Source: JAHDHW01 sp963793295
GTDB taxonomy: Bacteria; Bacteroidota; Bacteroidia; Chitinophagales; Saprospiraceae
Assembly (NCBI GenBank): GCA_963793295.1
Contig: CAWBZX010000002.1
Coordinates: 1 to 64,000, forward strand
Reading direction: 5' to 3'
DNA: 64,000 bases
The notes below the pieces were generated by a model that made no database searches, was not told where the DNA came from, and saw nothing but the letters and a program-made list of their open reading frames with translations. The number at the start of each line of letters is the position of its first letter. The stretch's first letter is position 1. Shown piece by piece: positions 55,840 to 64,000 of the stretch. The position numbers and the translations under genes were made by a program.

Positions 55840-55847
55840 CAAAGATA
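55840..55847 (-). promoter_or_regulatory. Possible -7 element of pyrG
   Basis: The minus strand reads TATCTTTG, a full match to TAnnTTTG, about 65 bases before the pyrG start. The nearest upstream TTG is 24 bases away, somewhat far. The rest of the 389-base gap (55776-56164) is AT-rich and holds the MORN gene promoter candidate; nothing else is recognised. Confidence 0.4.
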
Positions 55848-56067
55848 ATATCTTTAAAATAGGATTTACGACAATATGGTCAATATAATTTTAAAATATG
55901 GATCATATAATAATTTGAGTTGTTCTTATCACCTGCCGAATCTGACGAATATTGCCTTATTGTAAGATTTAATGAATTCCATAAAGTATGTTAGAACTTC
56001 TAAACTCATTTAGTGGCTTGATTCAAATAGACTTATAAATAAAATAATTAAATATGTTTTTAAATAA

Positions 56068-56098
56068 TTGATCGCTTTCAAAAATCGACTTATCTTGA
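56068..56098 (+). promoter_or_regulatory. Possible promoter of the MORN-repeat gene
   Basis: TTG (56068-56070), 20 bases, then TATCTTGA, one base off the TAnnTTTG consensus. It lies about 67 bases before the start codon. Confidence 0.3.
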
Positions 56099-56164
56099 GT
56101 TTTTAAAATAGATCCCTCCTTATATTTTAAGCTTACAATTTTACGAATACCAAAACTGCTAACC

Positions 56165-57121
56165 ATGAACTTTACACTATCATCTGCGATGGCTTTGCCA
56201 TTTCTATTCCTATCGTTCTATTCTCAATCCAACACTTTAAATTTTTACAATTCTTCTACTGCAACAGAGATAATCGTTGATTCAGATTGTCCCAAAAGCG
56301 AGAAAGACTGCAGTGGTCGCCGCAAATGGAAAAACGGCATCATTTACGAAGGCGAATTTCAGTATGGGCAACCACACGGAAATGGTATTATGATCTGGCC
56401 TGATGGTGCTCGTTATGAAGGCCAATTTGTAGCCGGACTTAGACATGGATATGGTGAACAACTTAATATTGATGGAAGCACTTACGAAGGCCAATGGCAA
56501 AGGGGCTATATGCATGGAGAAGGTTATTATTTTTTCAAATGCGGAGATGAATATAAAGGTAACTTCTATGAAGATAAGATGGATGGACATGGCGAATTAA
56601 TACTTTCAAATGGCGGATCTTATGTTGGAGAATGGAAAAACGATGAAATCCATGGCAATGGTATTTTTACAAGAATTGATGGCAGCCAATATATCGGTTA
56701 CTGCAAAAAAAGCCGGAAGGAAGGTAAAGGAAAAATTCTTTGGCCTAATGGAGATATTTTAGAAGGAACATGGGAAAAGGGGCTTTTAGACAATGCCGCT
56801 AATTTTAAGTTCAAAAATAATGATCAATTAAATTGCCAATGGAAAAATGGAAAATTGCAGGGAGCCTCAAACTACGTGTACTGTGATGGCACAACAATCA
56901 AAGGAAGTTTATCAGAAATTGCAGCAGTTATTTCAAATAGAAAAACAAATGCTTCAGCTGAGAATATCGCTTTTGTTCATTTCGCGATTGCAATGGAATA
57001 TATTCCATTTAAAAACTTCGCTGAAGTAAGAAAACATTTGGAAAAAGCAAAATCTATCATTGAAAAAGATTCTTACCTAAATAATTTGATAGAAAAACAA
57101 CTCGATTATATAGCAAATTAG
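56165..57121 (+). CDS. Exported MORN-repeat protein
   Basis: Probably exported, 318 residues, with an N-terminal hydrophobic signal (SSAMALPFLFLSFYSQ). Residues about 55-240 are about eight tandem MORN repeats of 23 residues, for example YEGEFQYGQPHGNGIMIWPDG, YEGQFVAGLRHGYGEQ and YKGNFYEDKMDGHGELI. Repeats near the end degenerate (LLDNAANFKFKNN). A helical tail follows (AMEYIPFKNFAEVRKHLEKA). MORN repeats form elongated beta sheets that bind membranes or partner proteins; the role here is unknown. The gene is isolated, with a terminator directly after it. Confidence 0.85.
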   Translation: MNFTLSSAMALPFLFLSFYSQSNTLNFYNSSTATEIIVDSDCPKSEKDCSGRRKWKNGIIYEGEFQYGQPHGNGIMIWPDGARYEGQFVAGLRHGYGEQLNIDGSTYEGQWQRGYMHGEGYYFFKCGDEYKGNFYEDKMDGHGELILSNGGSYVGEWKNDEIHGNGIFTRIDGSQYIGYCKKSRKEGKGKILWPNGDILEGTWEKGLLDNAANFKFKNNDQLNCQWKNGKLQGASNYVYCDGTTIKGSLSEIAAVISNRKTNASAENIAFVHFAIAMEYIPFKNFAEVRKHLEKAKSIIEKDSYLNNLIEKQLDYIAN

Positions 57122-57147
57122 GGATCAATAATAGTTTTCGCACTAGG

Positions 57148-57179
57148 GGTGTCAGGATTTATTCCTGGCACCTTTTTTT
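57148..57179 (+). terminator. Terminator after the MORN-repeat gene
   Basis: A 10-bp stem with one G-T pair (GGTGTCAGGA with TCCTGGCACC, about 57148-57157 with 57163-57172) with a short loop is followed by seven T. Confidence 0.75.
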
Positions 57180-57368
57180 ATTGAAAAATCTCTTTAATTA
57201 TTTACAACTCCTGTAAACACCTGATAATAAGGCATTTAAACAGACTTTACAAAAACTTAATCTTGAAATAACAATCAGTTAAACCCTTAAGCGTTTTTTT
57301 GCACCAGATTAATTATTTAAAAAATTGAAAACTGAATTTTAAAATTGAAAATTAACAAATCTTTAGAA

Positions 57369-58748
57369 ATGAAAAAATTGAATCCGCTTTTATTAGGGTT
57401 GTTGTTTTCAACAACAATTTTTATTACATCTTGTAAAGACGAGACAACAACTCCTCCTCCACCTTCAGGTCCAACTGATGAGGAAATTGCTATAGCTGCT
57501 TTTGCTGATTATTTTACTGATGCAGGTAACTCCGTTGCTAATCCTGTGTTTGAAAATGGAAGTGTAAAACCAACTGGGAATATGGGCAGTAATTTGACTA
57601 CACCTCCTGCTGGTTTCGTTAACGCAAACTACAAAGGAGCTGTTGACCCTAACGGTGCACCATGGTATGAAGGCTGGTCAGCTTATGCAGAAGTTGTAAA
57701 AGGAAATAATACACCTGCGATTACAATTGGCAATGAAGTCGTCATTACAGATGCCGATATGTTAGCTGCTGGCAACACCGTTAACTGGACAAAAGACAAA
57801 ACCTACATTTTGGACGGATTTGTTTTTGTTAATGTTGGACAAACACTTAATATTGAAGCAGGTACTGTCATTCAGGGAAAAACCGGAGAAGGATCTGAAG
57901 CTTCTGCTTTGGTCGTAGCCAGAGGTGGTAAAATTGAAGCTGTTGGAACAGCATCGGATCCAATCATTTTCACATTTGAAGGTGATGCAGGTAACACATC
58001 TGCAACAGTACGTGGCCAATGGGGAGGACTAATCATATTAGGAAAAGCAACGTTAAATTCTAGTCCAGGTACCACTGCAATTGAGGGCATTCCAACTACT
58101 GAAGTTCGCGGATTATATGGTGGAACCGAAGACAATGATAACAGCGGTACGCTGAATTATGTTTCTATTCGCCACGGAGGTACAAACATTGGAGCCGACA
58201 ACGAAATCAATGGTTTGACACTGGGTGGTGTTGGTTCTGGAACAACAATTTCGTATGTTGAAATCATTGGAAATAAAGATGATGGAATCGAATGGTTTGG
58301 AGGAACAGCAGTCGGAGACCATTTAATCTCCTGTTTCTGTGCTGATGATGGCCTTGATTATGATGAAGGATATCGTGGTAAAAACCAATTCGTAATTGTT
58401 CACCAGGACCCTTCTTCAGGTAATGCTGACCGTGGAGGAGAACATGATGGTGGTACAGATCCTGAAACTGGTACTCCATATGCGACTCCCGTATTTTTCA
58501 ATGTAACTTCTGTAGGTAATCCGGAAAGCAGAGCAATCACTTTCCGTGACAATGCAGGAGGCGAATACCACAACAGTATCTTCGTTAACTTTTCTAAGGG
58601 AATTGATATCGAATATTTGAAAGGTCAGGACCAGCATTCTTACAAACAATTTGCAGATGGTAATCTTAAATTAGAAAACAATGTTTTCAATAACATTGAT
58701 GCAGGAGACAAAGGAGAAGATTTATTTAAAGTAACGATTCCCGAATAA
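57369..58748 (+). CDS. Beta-helix-like lipoprotein paired with a TonB receptor
   Basis: Predicted surface lipoprotein, 459 residues from ATG 57369, signal ending TIFITSC. The mature part has repeated short beta rungs: NIEAGTVIQGKTGEGSEAS, RGGKIEAVGTASDPIIF, GQWGGLIILGKATLNSS, YVSIRHGGTNIGADNEING, and YVEIIGNKDDGIEWFGG. These suggest a right-handed parallel beta-helix, as in pectate-lyase-like or capture proteins. The middle is rich in Asp and Gly and could bind calcium. The TonB receptor gene follows 194 bases on, after a terminator. Function is unknown. Confidence 0.65.
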   Translation: MKKLNPLLLGLLFSTTIFITSCKDETTTPPPPSGPTDEEIAIAAFADYFTDAGNSVANPVFENGSVKPTGNMGSNLTTPPAGFVNANYKGAVDPNGAPWYEGWSAYAEVVKGNNTPAITIGNEVVITDADMLAAGNTVNWTKDKTYILDGFVFVNVGQTLNIEAGTVIQGKTGEGSEASALVVARGGKIEAVGTASDPIIFTFEGDAGNTSATVRGQWGGLIILGKATLNSSPGTTAIEGIPTTEVRGLYGGTEDNDNSGTLNYVSIRHGGTNIGADNEINGLTLGGVGSGTTISYVEIIGNKDDGIEWFGGTAVGDHLISCFCADDGLDYDEGYRGKNQFVIVHQDPSSGNADRGGEHDGGTDPETGTPYATPVFFNVTSVGNPESRAITFRDNAGGEYHNSIFVNFSKGIDIEYLKGQDQHSYKQFADGNLKLENNVFNNIDAGDKGEDLFKVTIPE

Positions 58749-58790
58749 AAGAATATTGAATTCAAGCAGTCAATATATACTCGTTCTCTT

Positions 58791-58821
58791 AAAGCACTTT
58801 CCATCCGGAAAGTGCTTTTTT
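58791..58821 (+). terminator. Terminator after the beta-helix lipoprotein gene
   Basis: A 12-bp stem AAAGCACTTTCC/GGAAAGTGCTTT (58791-58802 with 58807-58818) with a four-base loop is followed by T residues. It separates the lipoprotein from the TonB receptor gene. Confidence 0.75.
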
Positions 58822-58942
58822 CAATTGTATCACACCACAAAATTAACTTCGGTTAACATAAAGTTAATATTGGATTAATCACCAATTAATGTTGATTTCG
58901 GAATTTTGCACTAAGAGAACAATGTATAAAAATTATAAAAAA

Positions 58943-61824
58943 ATGAACAAATTTAAATTACTTCTTAGCTTAATTCTACTCCTTCCACTTTCTTTCCTTT
59001 CTGCCCAAAACGGCGGCATTAGCGGAAAAGTTATCGAAGCCGAATCAGGTTTTGAAGTCATTGGAGGCAACGTCGTGATCAAAGGAACCGGTAACGGAAG
59101 TTCCACGGACCTTGACGGAAATTATTTAATAAAAGATCTAGAACCAGGCACTTACACGCTTGAATGCAGTTACATTGGATTTGAAACGAAAGAAATACCT
59201 GATGTAGTTGTAGAAAGTGGAAAAATCACCACTATTGATATTCAGGTTGGTGAATCTTCCATTCAACTTGAAGTTGCTGTTATTACTGGCAAAAAAATTA
59301 CTAATACAGAGTCTGCTCTTTTAGCCATTCAGAAAAAAGCGCCTGTTGTATTAGATGGAATATCTGCAGCTCAAATCACAAAAAGCGGTGATAATGATGT
59401 TGCTGCTGCAGTAAAAAGAATTCCCGGTGTTACTGTAGAAGGAGGTAAATATGTTTATGTTCGAGGTTTAGGAGACCGATACAGTAAGACAACCTTAAAC
59501 GGTTCTACCATTCCAGGATTAGATCCAAATAAGAACACGGTACAGATGGACCTTTTTCCAACCTCATTAATTGATAATATCATTATTTATAAAACATTTT
59601 CTCCTAACCTGCCTGGAGACTTTTCAGGTGGTTATGTAGATATTGCAACAAAAGATTTTCCAACAACTAAGACGATAAGTGCTTCATTTTCTGCGGGATA
59701 TAACACGTTATCTACCTTTAACAATAAGTTTATGACTTATGAAGGAGGCAGTAAAGATTGGCTTGGTTATGATGACGGAACCAGAGACATTCCACAACTT
59801 GTTCAAAATAATGAAGTACCAAAAGATCAAAGAGGTAGCAATATTGATCCTGATCAGGCAAATCTGCTAACAGATATTAGCGGGTCTTTCAAAAACAATC
59901 TCACGTTTCAAAATATATCTCCTAATCCAAATTATTCGTTTTCGCTTTCCGCTGGAAATCAAAAACAATTATTTGGTAAACCATTGGGATTTAATGCCGC
60001 ACTTTCTTATCGTACAGAAAATTCATTTTATCAAAATGGAACTTCCGGAATTTATGAATTGACAGGCAATTACGACGCTGTGAATAAATTAACCACTCAG
60101 CTATTGCTTGATGATACAAAAAGTACGCAACAAGTATTATGGGGAGCAATGTTCAACACCAGCTACAAATTATCCAATAATCATAAAATTGGTTTGACTG
60201 CAATGCACAACCAAAGCGGTACCACAGTGGCTCGTTATCAAGAAGGCAAAAAGCAAAGAGATGATCCGGATGATGGGTATCAAACGAGTACCTGGCAGTA
60301 TCTTCAAAGAGCGCTTTCTACTTTCCAGCTTAAAGGAAAGCATGTATTTAACAAATTGAACAATGCAGAATTGAGCTGGCAAAGTTCTTATGCTTTGTCT
60401 TCTCAAGACGAACCGGATTTAAGGTTTTTCACCAATCGTTTCCGTGAAAAAGCGGACGGTGCTCGTTCTTATTTTATAAAACCATCAAGCGATCGTTTGC
60501 CTGTTCGTTATTACCGGTCTATGAACGAAACCAATTTTGATAATAAAATTGATATCAGCATACCTTTTAATCAATGGAGTAATTTGAGTTCAAAACTTAA
60601 GTTCGGAGGTTCTTATTTGGTAAAGAATCGTGATTTTCGGGAGCAAAGATATAATTACAGCAATCAATCTTCATCATACAGATGGCGACATCACTCAATA
60701 TCTTTCAAAAGAGAATTTGTTGACCTATGATGATACAGAAGGAATGTATAAAAATAACGGTGATGGTGTTTTTATAGTTGATGCTTACGAGCCGGCCAAC
60801 AACTACGACGCAAGACAGCAGGTAGGAGCTGCTTATGCAATGGTTGAACTTCCTTTGACCAACAAATTAAGAGCGGTTACCGGAGTAAGAATGGAAACAA
60901 CAACAATTCAATTTTACTCTTTTAGTAATGCGATCAGAGAAAAATACAGTAATCTCGACGGAAAAGCTAATGTTTTGGACAATCTTGATGTATTACCTTC
61001 TCTTAATTTAAATTATGAGATGTCTGATAACATGCAGCTCAGAATGGCTTACAACAGAACCATGGCAAGACCCACATTTCCGTGAATTAGCACCTTTTGA
61101 ATCATTCGATTTTATGGGTGGATTTATTTTGATTGGAAATCCGGAATTGGAAAGAACATTAGTTGATAATGTAGATTTACGATTTGAAATATATCCAAAT
61201 TCTGGAGAAATAATTTCAGTTAGTGCTTTTTACAAAAATTTTGATAAGCCAATCGAAAGAACCTATAACCCTGAAGCACCAAATGGCGAATTTACCTTCC
61301 GCAATGTAGATCAAGCAATGTTGTTAGGTGCAGAATTGGAGCTTCGTAAAAATTTAAGTTTTATAACAGAAGCTTTATCAGATTTTAGTTTAGGAACTAA
61401 CTTCACCTATATCTATTCTCGTACTGATATTGACTCAAGAGAATTGGAGCAGATTAGAGCGACTAATCCAAATGCAAAATCTTACCGAGAAATGTACGGA
61501 CAAGCTCCTTATGTAATAAACGCATTATTGTCTTATAAGAACGAAGGTGGAACCAGTGCAAATCTTGCTTTCAATGTTTCCGGTCCTAGAATTTCCTATA
61601 TTTCAATTGGTGGTACACCAAATATTTATGAATTGCCAAGAACTTCATTGAATTTCAATATTCAACATGAATTTCCAAATGGCTTAGGTCTAAGACTGGC
61701 AGCAAATAATATCCTTAATGCTAAATATCAACAGGCCATTACTTTCAAAAATCAAGAATATTATGTTCAAAGTAATGATTTGGGAATGGATTTCTCATTA
61801 GGGATTAGCTTTAAGCTTCCATAA
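58943..61824 (+). CDS. TonB-dependent receptor with N-terminal carboxypeptidase-like domain, two frameshifts
   Basis: Outer-membrane receptor. From ATG 58943 a signal peptide (FKLLLSLILLLPLSFLSAQ) leads to a carboxypeptidase-like domain (GISGKVIEAESGFEVIGG). The plug follows (AAVKRIPGVTVEGGKYVYVRG, RGLGDRYSKTTLNGSTIPGL), then the barrel. The frame is broken twice: after ...NYSNQSSSY, where one surplus base near 60680 leads into DGDITQYLSKENLLTYD, and after ...NRTMARPTF, where one near 61080 leads into RELAPFESFDFMGGF. Removing both gives 959 residues with the normal ending MDFSLGISFKLP. The substrate is unknown; the lipoprotein before it is the likely partner. Confidence 0.85.
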
Positions 61825-61843
61825 AATAAACTAAAAAATAGTC

Positions 61844-61881
61844 TAAAAAAATAGTCCCGAATTAATTCGGGACTATTTTTT
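61844..61881. terminator. Bidirectional terminator
   Basis: The bases around AGTCCCGAATTAATTCGGGACT form a perfect inverted repeat (61853-61874), flanked by A on the left and T on the right. It can stop transcription from either side, here after the TonB receptor. Confidence 0.75.
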
Positions 61882-61917
61882 TATTATATGCCGGAAGTGA
61901 TTAATGTGTTAATTTTC

Positions 61918-61925
61918 TATCTTTG
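61918..61925 (+). promoter_or_regulatory. Possible -7 element of the patatin gene
   Basis: TATCTTTG is a full match to TAnnTTTG and lies 22 bases before the start. The usual TTTG 19-21 bases upstream is not present. Confidence 0.4.
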
Positions 61926-61946
61926 GTAAAAGCAAACCAAATAAAA

Positions 61947-64000
61947 ATGTCAGAAAAAACGGAAAACAACAACAACCAGGAGACTCAAGACGAACAAATA
62001 AATATCCTTGAAAATCCTAAAAAAGAAAGAACACCAGCAGAAGATATTCAACTTGCAAAAGACATCTTACGCGGAGTCCATAGCCAAACTGAGAATCTGG
62101 AAAAGCTTTATAAAAAACTTAAAAACTATAATAAATTTGGTCTTGCTCGTAAGATTCTTTACATTTTTAAAAAAAAGAATACTGATCCAAAAAAGAGATT
62201 AAAAATCTACCAGCAAGAAGCGCTTTGCACTTTTAAAGATCCCGACTTACCTTCTGAGGTAAAATTTGACAAAGCTTTAGCTATCCTCAATGAAATTGAA
62301 GATATTGAAAATACGAAAAACACAGAGACTTTAGGATTGTTAGGCTCCATTTTTAAACGAAAATGGCAATTTGACAACAAGTTTTATAATCTAAAAAAAT
62401 CCAAGTTTTACTATGCCCGAGGATATGATATTTGGATAGACCAAATCGAAAACAATAAAGAAGATACGGACCAAGGATATACTGGCATCAATGCAGCTTT
62501 TGTGCTTGATTTGATGGTAAATGTGCAAATGAAGGAAGTTCGGGAAGTAGGAGCTCAAGATGACTTGGAGGAAAATTTAAAGAAAATCCGGGAGGCCAAA
62601 AAAATTAGAACCAGAATCTTAAAAGAGCTTTCTAAATTCGTTGAAAATACACCAGAGGAAAAAATATATTATTGGGTTTACACCACTTTGGTTGAAGCTT
62701 CAATGGGTATCGGGAATTTTAAAGAAGCAGAAAAATATTGGAAACTTGCTTTGGCTAAAAATCCGGACAGTTGGGAACTTGAATCTACAAAAACCCAATT
62801 GATGCAGCTGGGCCAAATTATGCTTGCAGTAAAAGAGCAAGAAATTTACTTAGAAACAATTCTGGACGAGTCGCCACCTAATTTAGCTAAAACAGAAAAA
62901 GAAGAAGAATCGCCATATGAAATTTTTGCTAAAAAGCTTCGCGATTTTTTAAAATCTGCATTAAAAACTGATGAAGAAAATACAGAGAAAATATTAGCAG
63001 GAAAGGTAGGCCTGGCACTTTCCGGTGGAGGTTTTAGAGCAGCATTTTACCATATTGGCGTATTGGCTAAAATGGCTGAATTTAATATTCTTAAACACGT
63101 TGAAGCAATTTCATGTGTTTCGGGAGGATCGATTATCGGCGCTTATTATTATTTAAAATTAATTCATTTATTTGAGCAAAAAGAAGACAAAGAAATTGTT
63201 CAGCAGGATTATATCCAAATCGTCCATGAAATTGAAATGGAATTTCTAAATGCTGTGAAAAGTGATACCAGAGGGATGTTATTTGCTAATCTGATAGCAA
63301 ATATCCGTATGATTTTCAGTAAAAAATATTCAAGAACTCACCGCCTGGCAAATTTATACGAAAGGTATTTTTATAAAGATCTGTTCAATAAAATTTTACA
63401 TCAAAGAAGAGCCAGAGGGATGGATGTCGATTTGAAAGGGCATATCAGGATGCAAGATCTTTTCATTTATCCAAAAGAATATGCAATTGGTGAATTCAGA
63501 CCAAATCGAGACAACTGGCGTCGTAAAAATAAAATTCCGAACCTTATCCTGAATGCCACCGCTTTAAACACCGGCCACAACTGGCAGTTTACTGCTTCCT
63601 GGATGGGAGAACCTCCCGGAAACATTGTTAAAGAAGTTGATGCCAAACATCGATTGCGAAGAATGTATTACTGGGAAGCGCCGGCTGATCATAAAGACAT
63701 GGGGCTTTCTCAGGCAGTAGCAGCCTCATCCGGTGTGCCTGGCGTCTTTCCTCCTTTAACTTTGGATAATCTATATCCAAATATTCAGGTACATCTGGTC
63801 GATGGTGGAGTTCATGACAACCAAGGTATTGTTGGACTAACAGAACAAGAGTGTCAAGTGCTTTTTGTTAGTGATTCAAGTGGACAGCTTTTGGCAGATG
63901 ACAATTTAAGCAGTAATCCAATGAGTATCTTACCTCGTACAAACAGTGTATTGATGGAGCGGGTCAGAGAATGCCAATATCTTGACCTTAAGTCTCGGTC
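61947..64000 (+). CDS. Patatin-like phospholipase with helical N-terminal region, partial
   Basis: Predicted lipid acyl hydrolase; the frame is open from ATG 61947 to the window edge (684 codons). The first 350 residues are charged and helical and may be TPR-like (LVEASMGIGNFKEAEKYWKL). The patatin core then begins: LALSGGGFRAAFYHIGVLAK (GGGFR at about 360-364), the nucleophile Ser in CVSGGSIIGAYYY (about 392-395), and the Asp of LVDGGVHDNQG (about 619). The Ser-Asp dyad is complete. No signal peptide is seen, so the enzyme is probably cytoplasmic or membrane-associated. The substrate lipid is unknown. Confidence 0.9.
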   Translation, partial: MSEKTENNNNQETQDEQINILENPKKERTPAEDIQLAKDILRGVHSQTENLEKLYKKLKNYNKFGLARKILYIFKKKNTDPKKRLKIYQQEALCTFKDPDLPSEVKFDKALAILNEIEDIENTKNTETLGLLGSIFKRKWQFDNKFYNLKKSKFYYARGYDIWIDQIENNKEDTDQGYTGINAAFVLDLMVNVQMKEVREVGAQDDLEENLKKIREAKKIRTRILKELSKFVENTPEEKIYYWVYTTLVEASMGIGNFKEAEKYWKLALAKNPDSWELESTKTQLMQLGQIMLAVKEQEIYLETILDESPPNLAKTEKEEESPYEIFAKKLRDFLKSALKTDEENTEKILAGKVGLALSGGGFRAAFYHIGVLAKMAEFNILKHVEAISCVSGGSIIGAYYYLKLIHLFEQKEDKEIVQQDYIQIVHEIEMEFLNAVKSDTRGMLFANLIANIRMIFSKKYSRTHRLANLYERYFYKDLFNKILHQRRARGMDVDLKGHIRMQDLFIYPKEYAIGEFRPNRDNWRRKNKIPNLILNATALNTGHNWQFTASWMGEPPGNIVKEVDAKHRLRRMYYWEAPADHKDMGLSQAVAASSGVPGVFPPLTLDNLYPNIQVHLVDGGVHDNQGIVGLTEQECQVLFVSDSSGQLLADDNLSSNPMSILPRTNSVLMERVRECQYLDLKSR

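Noticed and set aside
1..61100. Programmed +1 frameshifting as the cause of the broken genes
   Set aside because: The nine sites share no slippery codon or stop context, and most are in short base runs, so error is simpler; kept only as an open alternative.
1..64000. CRISPR array, tRNA, rRNA, insertion sequence or prophage
   Set aside because: No regular direct repeats with spacers, no tRNA-like cloverleaf, no rRNA core and no transposase or phage structural gene were seen.

Overview
The window looks like a chromosomal segment of a Bacteroidota bacterium. Evidence: a SusC/SusD locus, several lipoproteins with a short signal ending in Cys, a fused cbb3 oxidase CcoNO gene, TonB receptors with an N-terminal carboxypeptidase-like domain, low GC, and upstream sites of the Bacteroidota type (TTTG about 20 nt before TAnnTTTG). 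A finer placement (for example Saprospiria) would be a guess. No rRNA, tRNA, CRISPR array, insertion sequence or phage region was recognised.

Layout. 0-6 kb, minus strand: ribonucleotide reductase nrdB-nrdA behind a long hairpin-rich leader and a DnaA-box cluster, corA, a HELTH metallopeptidase-like gene and a LolC/FtsX-type permease. 6-9 kb: tyrS, a PhzF-family gene and a free-standing NUMOD4/HNH protein. 9-17 kb: two envelope genes (a lipoprotein and a lysozyme-like protein), a trans-sulfuration PLP enzyme, an unknown helical protein, a CBM9 protein next to a GH10-like lipoprotein, an AI-2E-family permease and a truncated globin. 17.3-25.5 kb: a tight RND efflux operon with a TolC fused to a periplasmic-binding-like domain, an adaptor, a K+-channel-like protein, the pump and a PIG-L deacetylase. 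25.5-29.5 kb: a Na/Pi cotransporter, a PLP decarboxylase and a secreted unknown. 29.7-36.4 kb: a SusC-SusD operon with two lipoproteins. 36.9-45.6 kb: a complete cbb3 oxidase cluster (ccoI, ccoS, a 36-residue membrane peptide, ccoNO, ccoQ, ccoP, ccoG, ccoH, TauE-like). 45.9-55.8 kb: a tandem-AAA+ protein, msrB, rimO, a small barrel protein, a TrmH-type methylase, a GT39-like membrane protein and pyrG. 56-64 kb: a secreted MORN-repeat protein, a beta-helix lipoprotein with a TonB receptor, and a patatin-like phospholipase that runs off the end.

The physiology suggested is aerobic or microaerobic respiration with a high-affinity oxidase, TonB-dependent nutrient uptake and active efflux. The most unusual physical signal is nine surplus single bases in five otherwise well-conserved genes (nrdA, nrdB, HELTH, CBM9, TonB receptor). 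Removing them restores full-length proteins; no missing base was found. Most can be explained as one extra base in a short run of identical bases, so sequence error is the leading explanation. Other points worth a second look are the DnaA boxes and structured leader at nrdB, the TolC/binding-protein fusion, the channel gene inside the efflux operon and the ATGA-coupled peptide in the cbb3 cluster.
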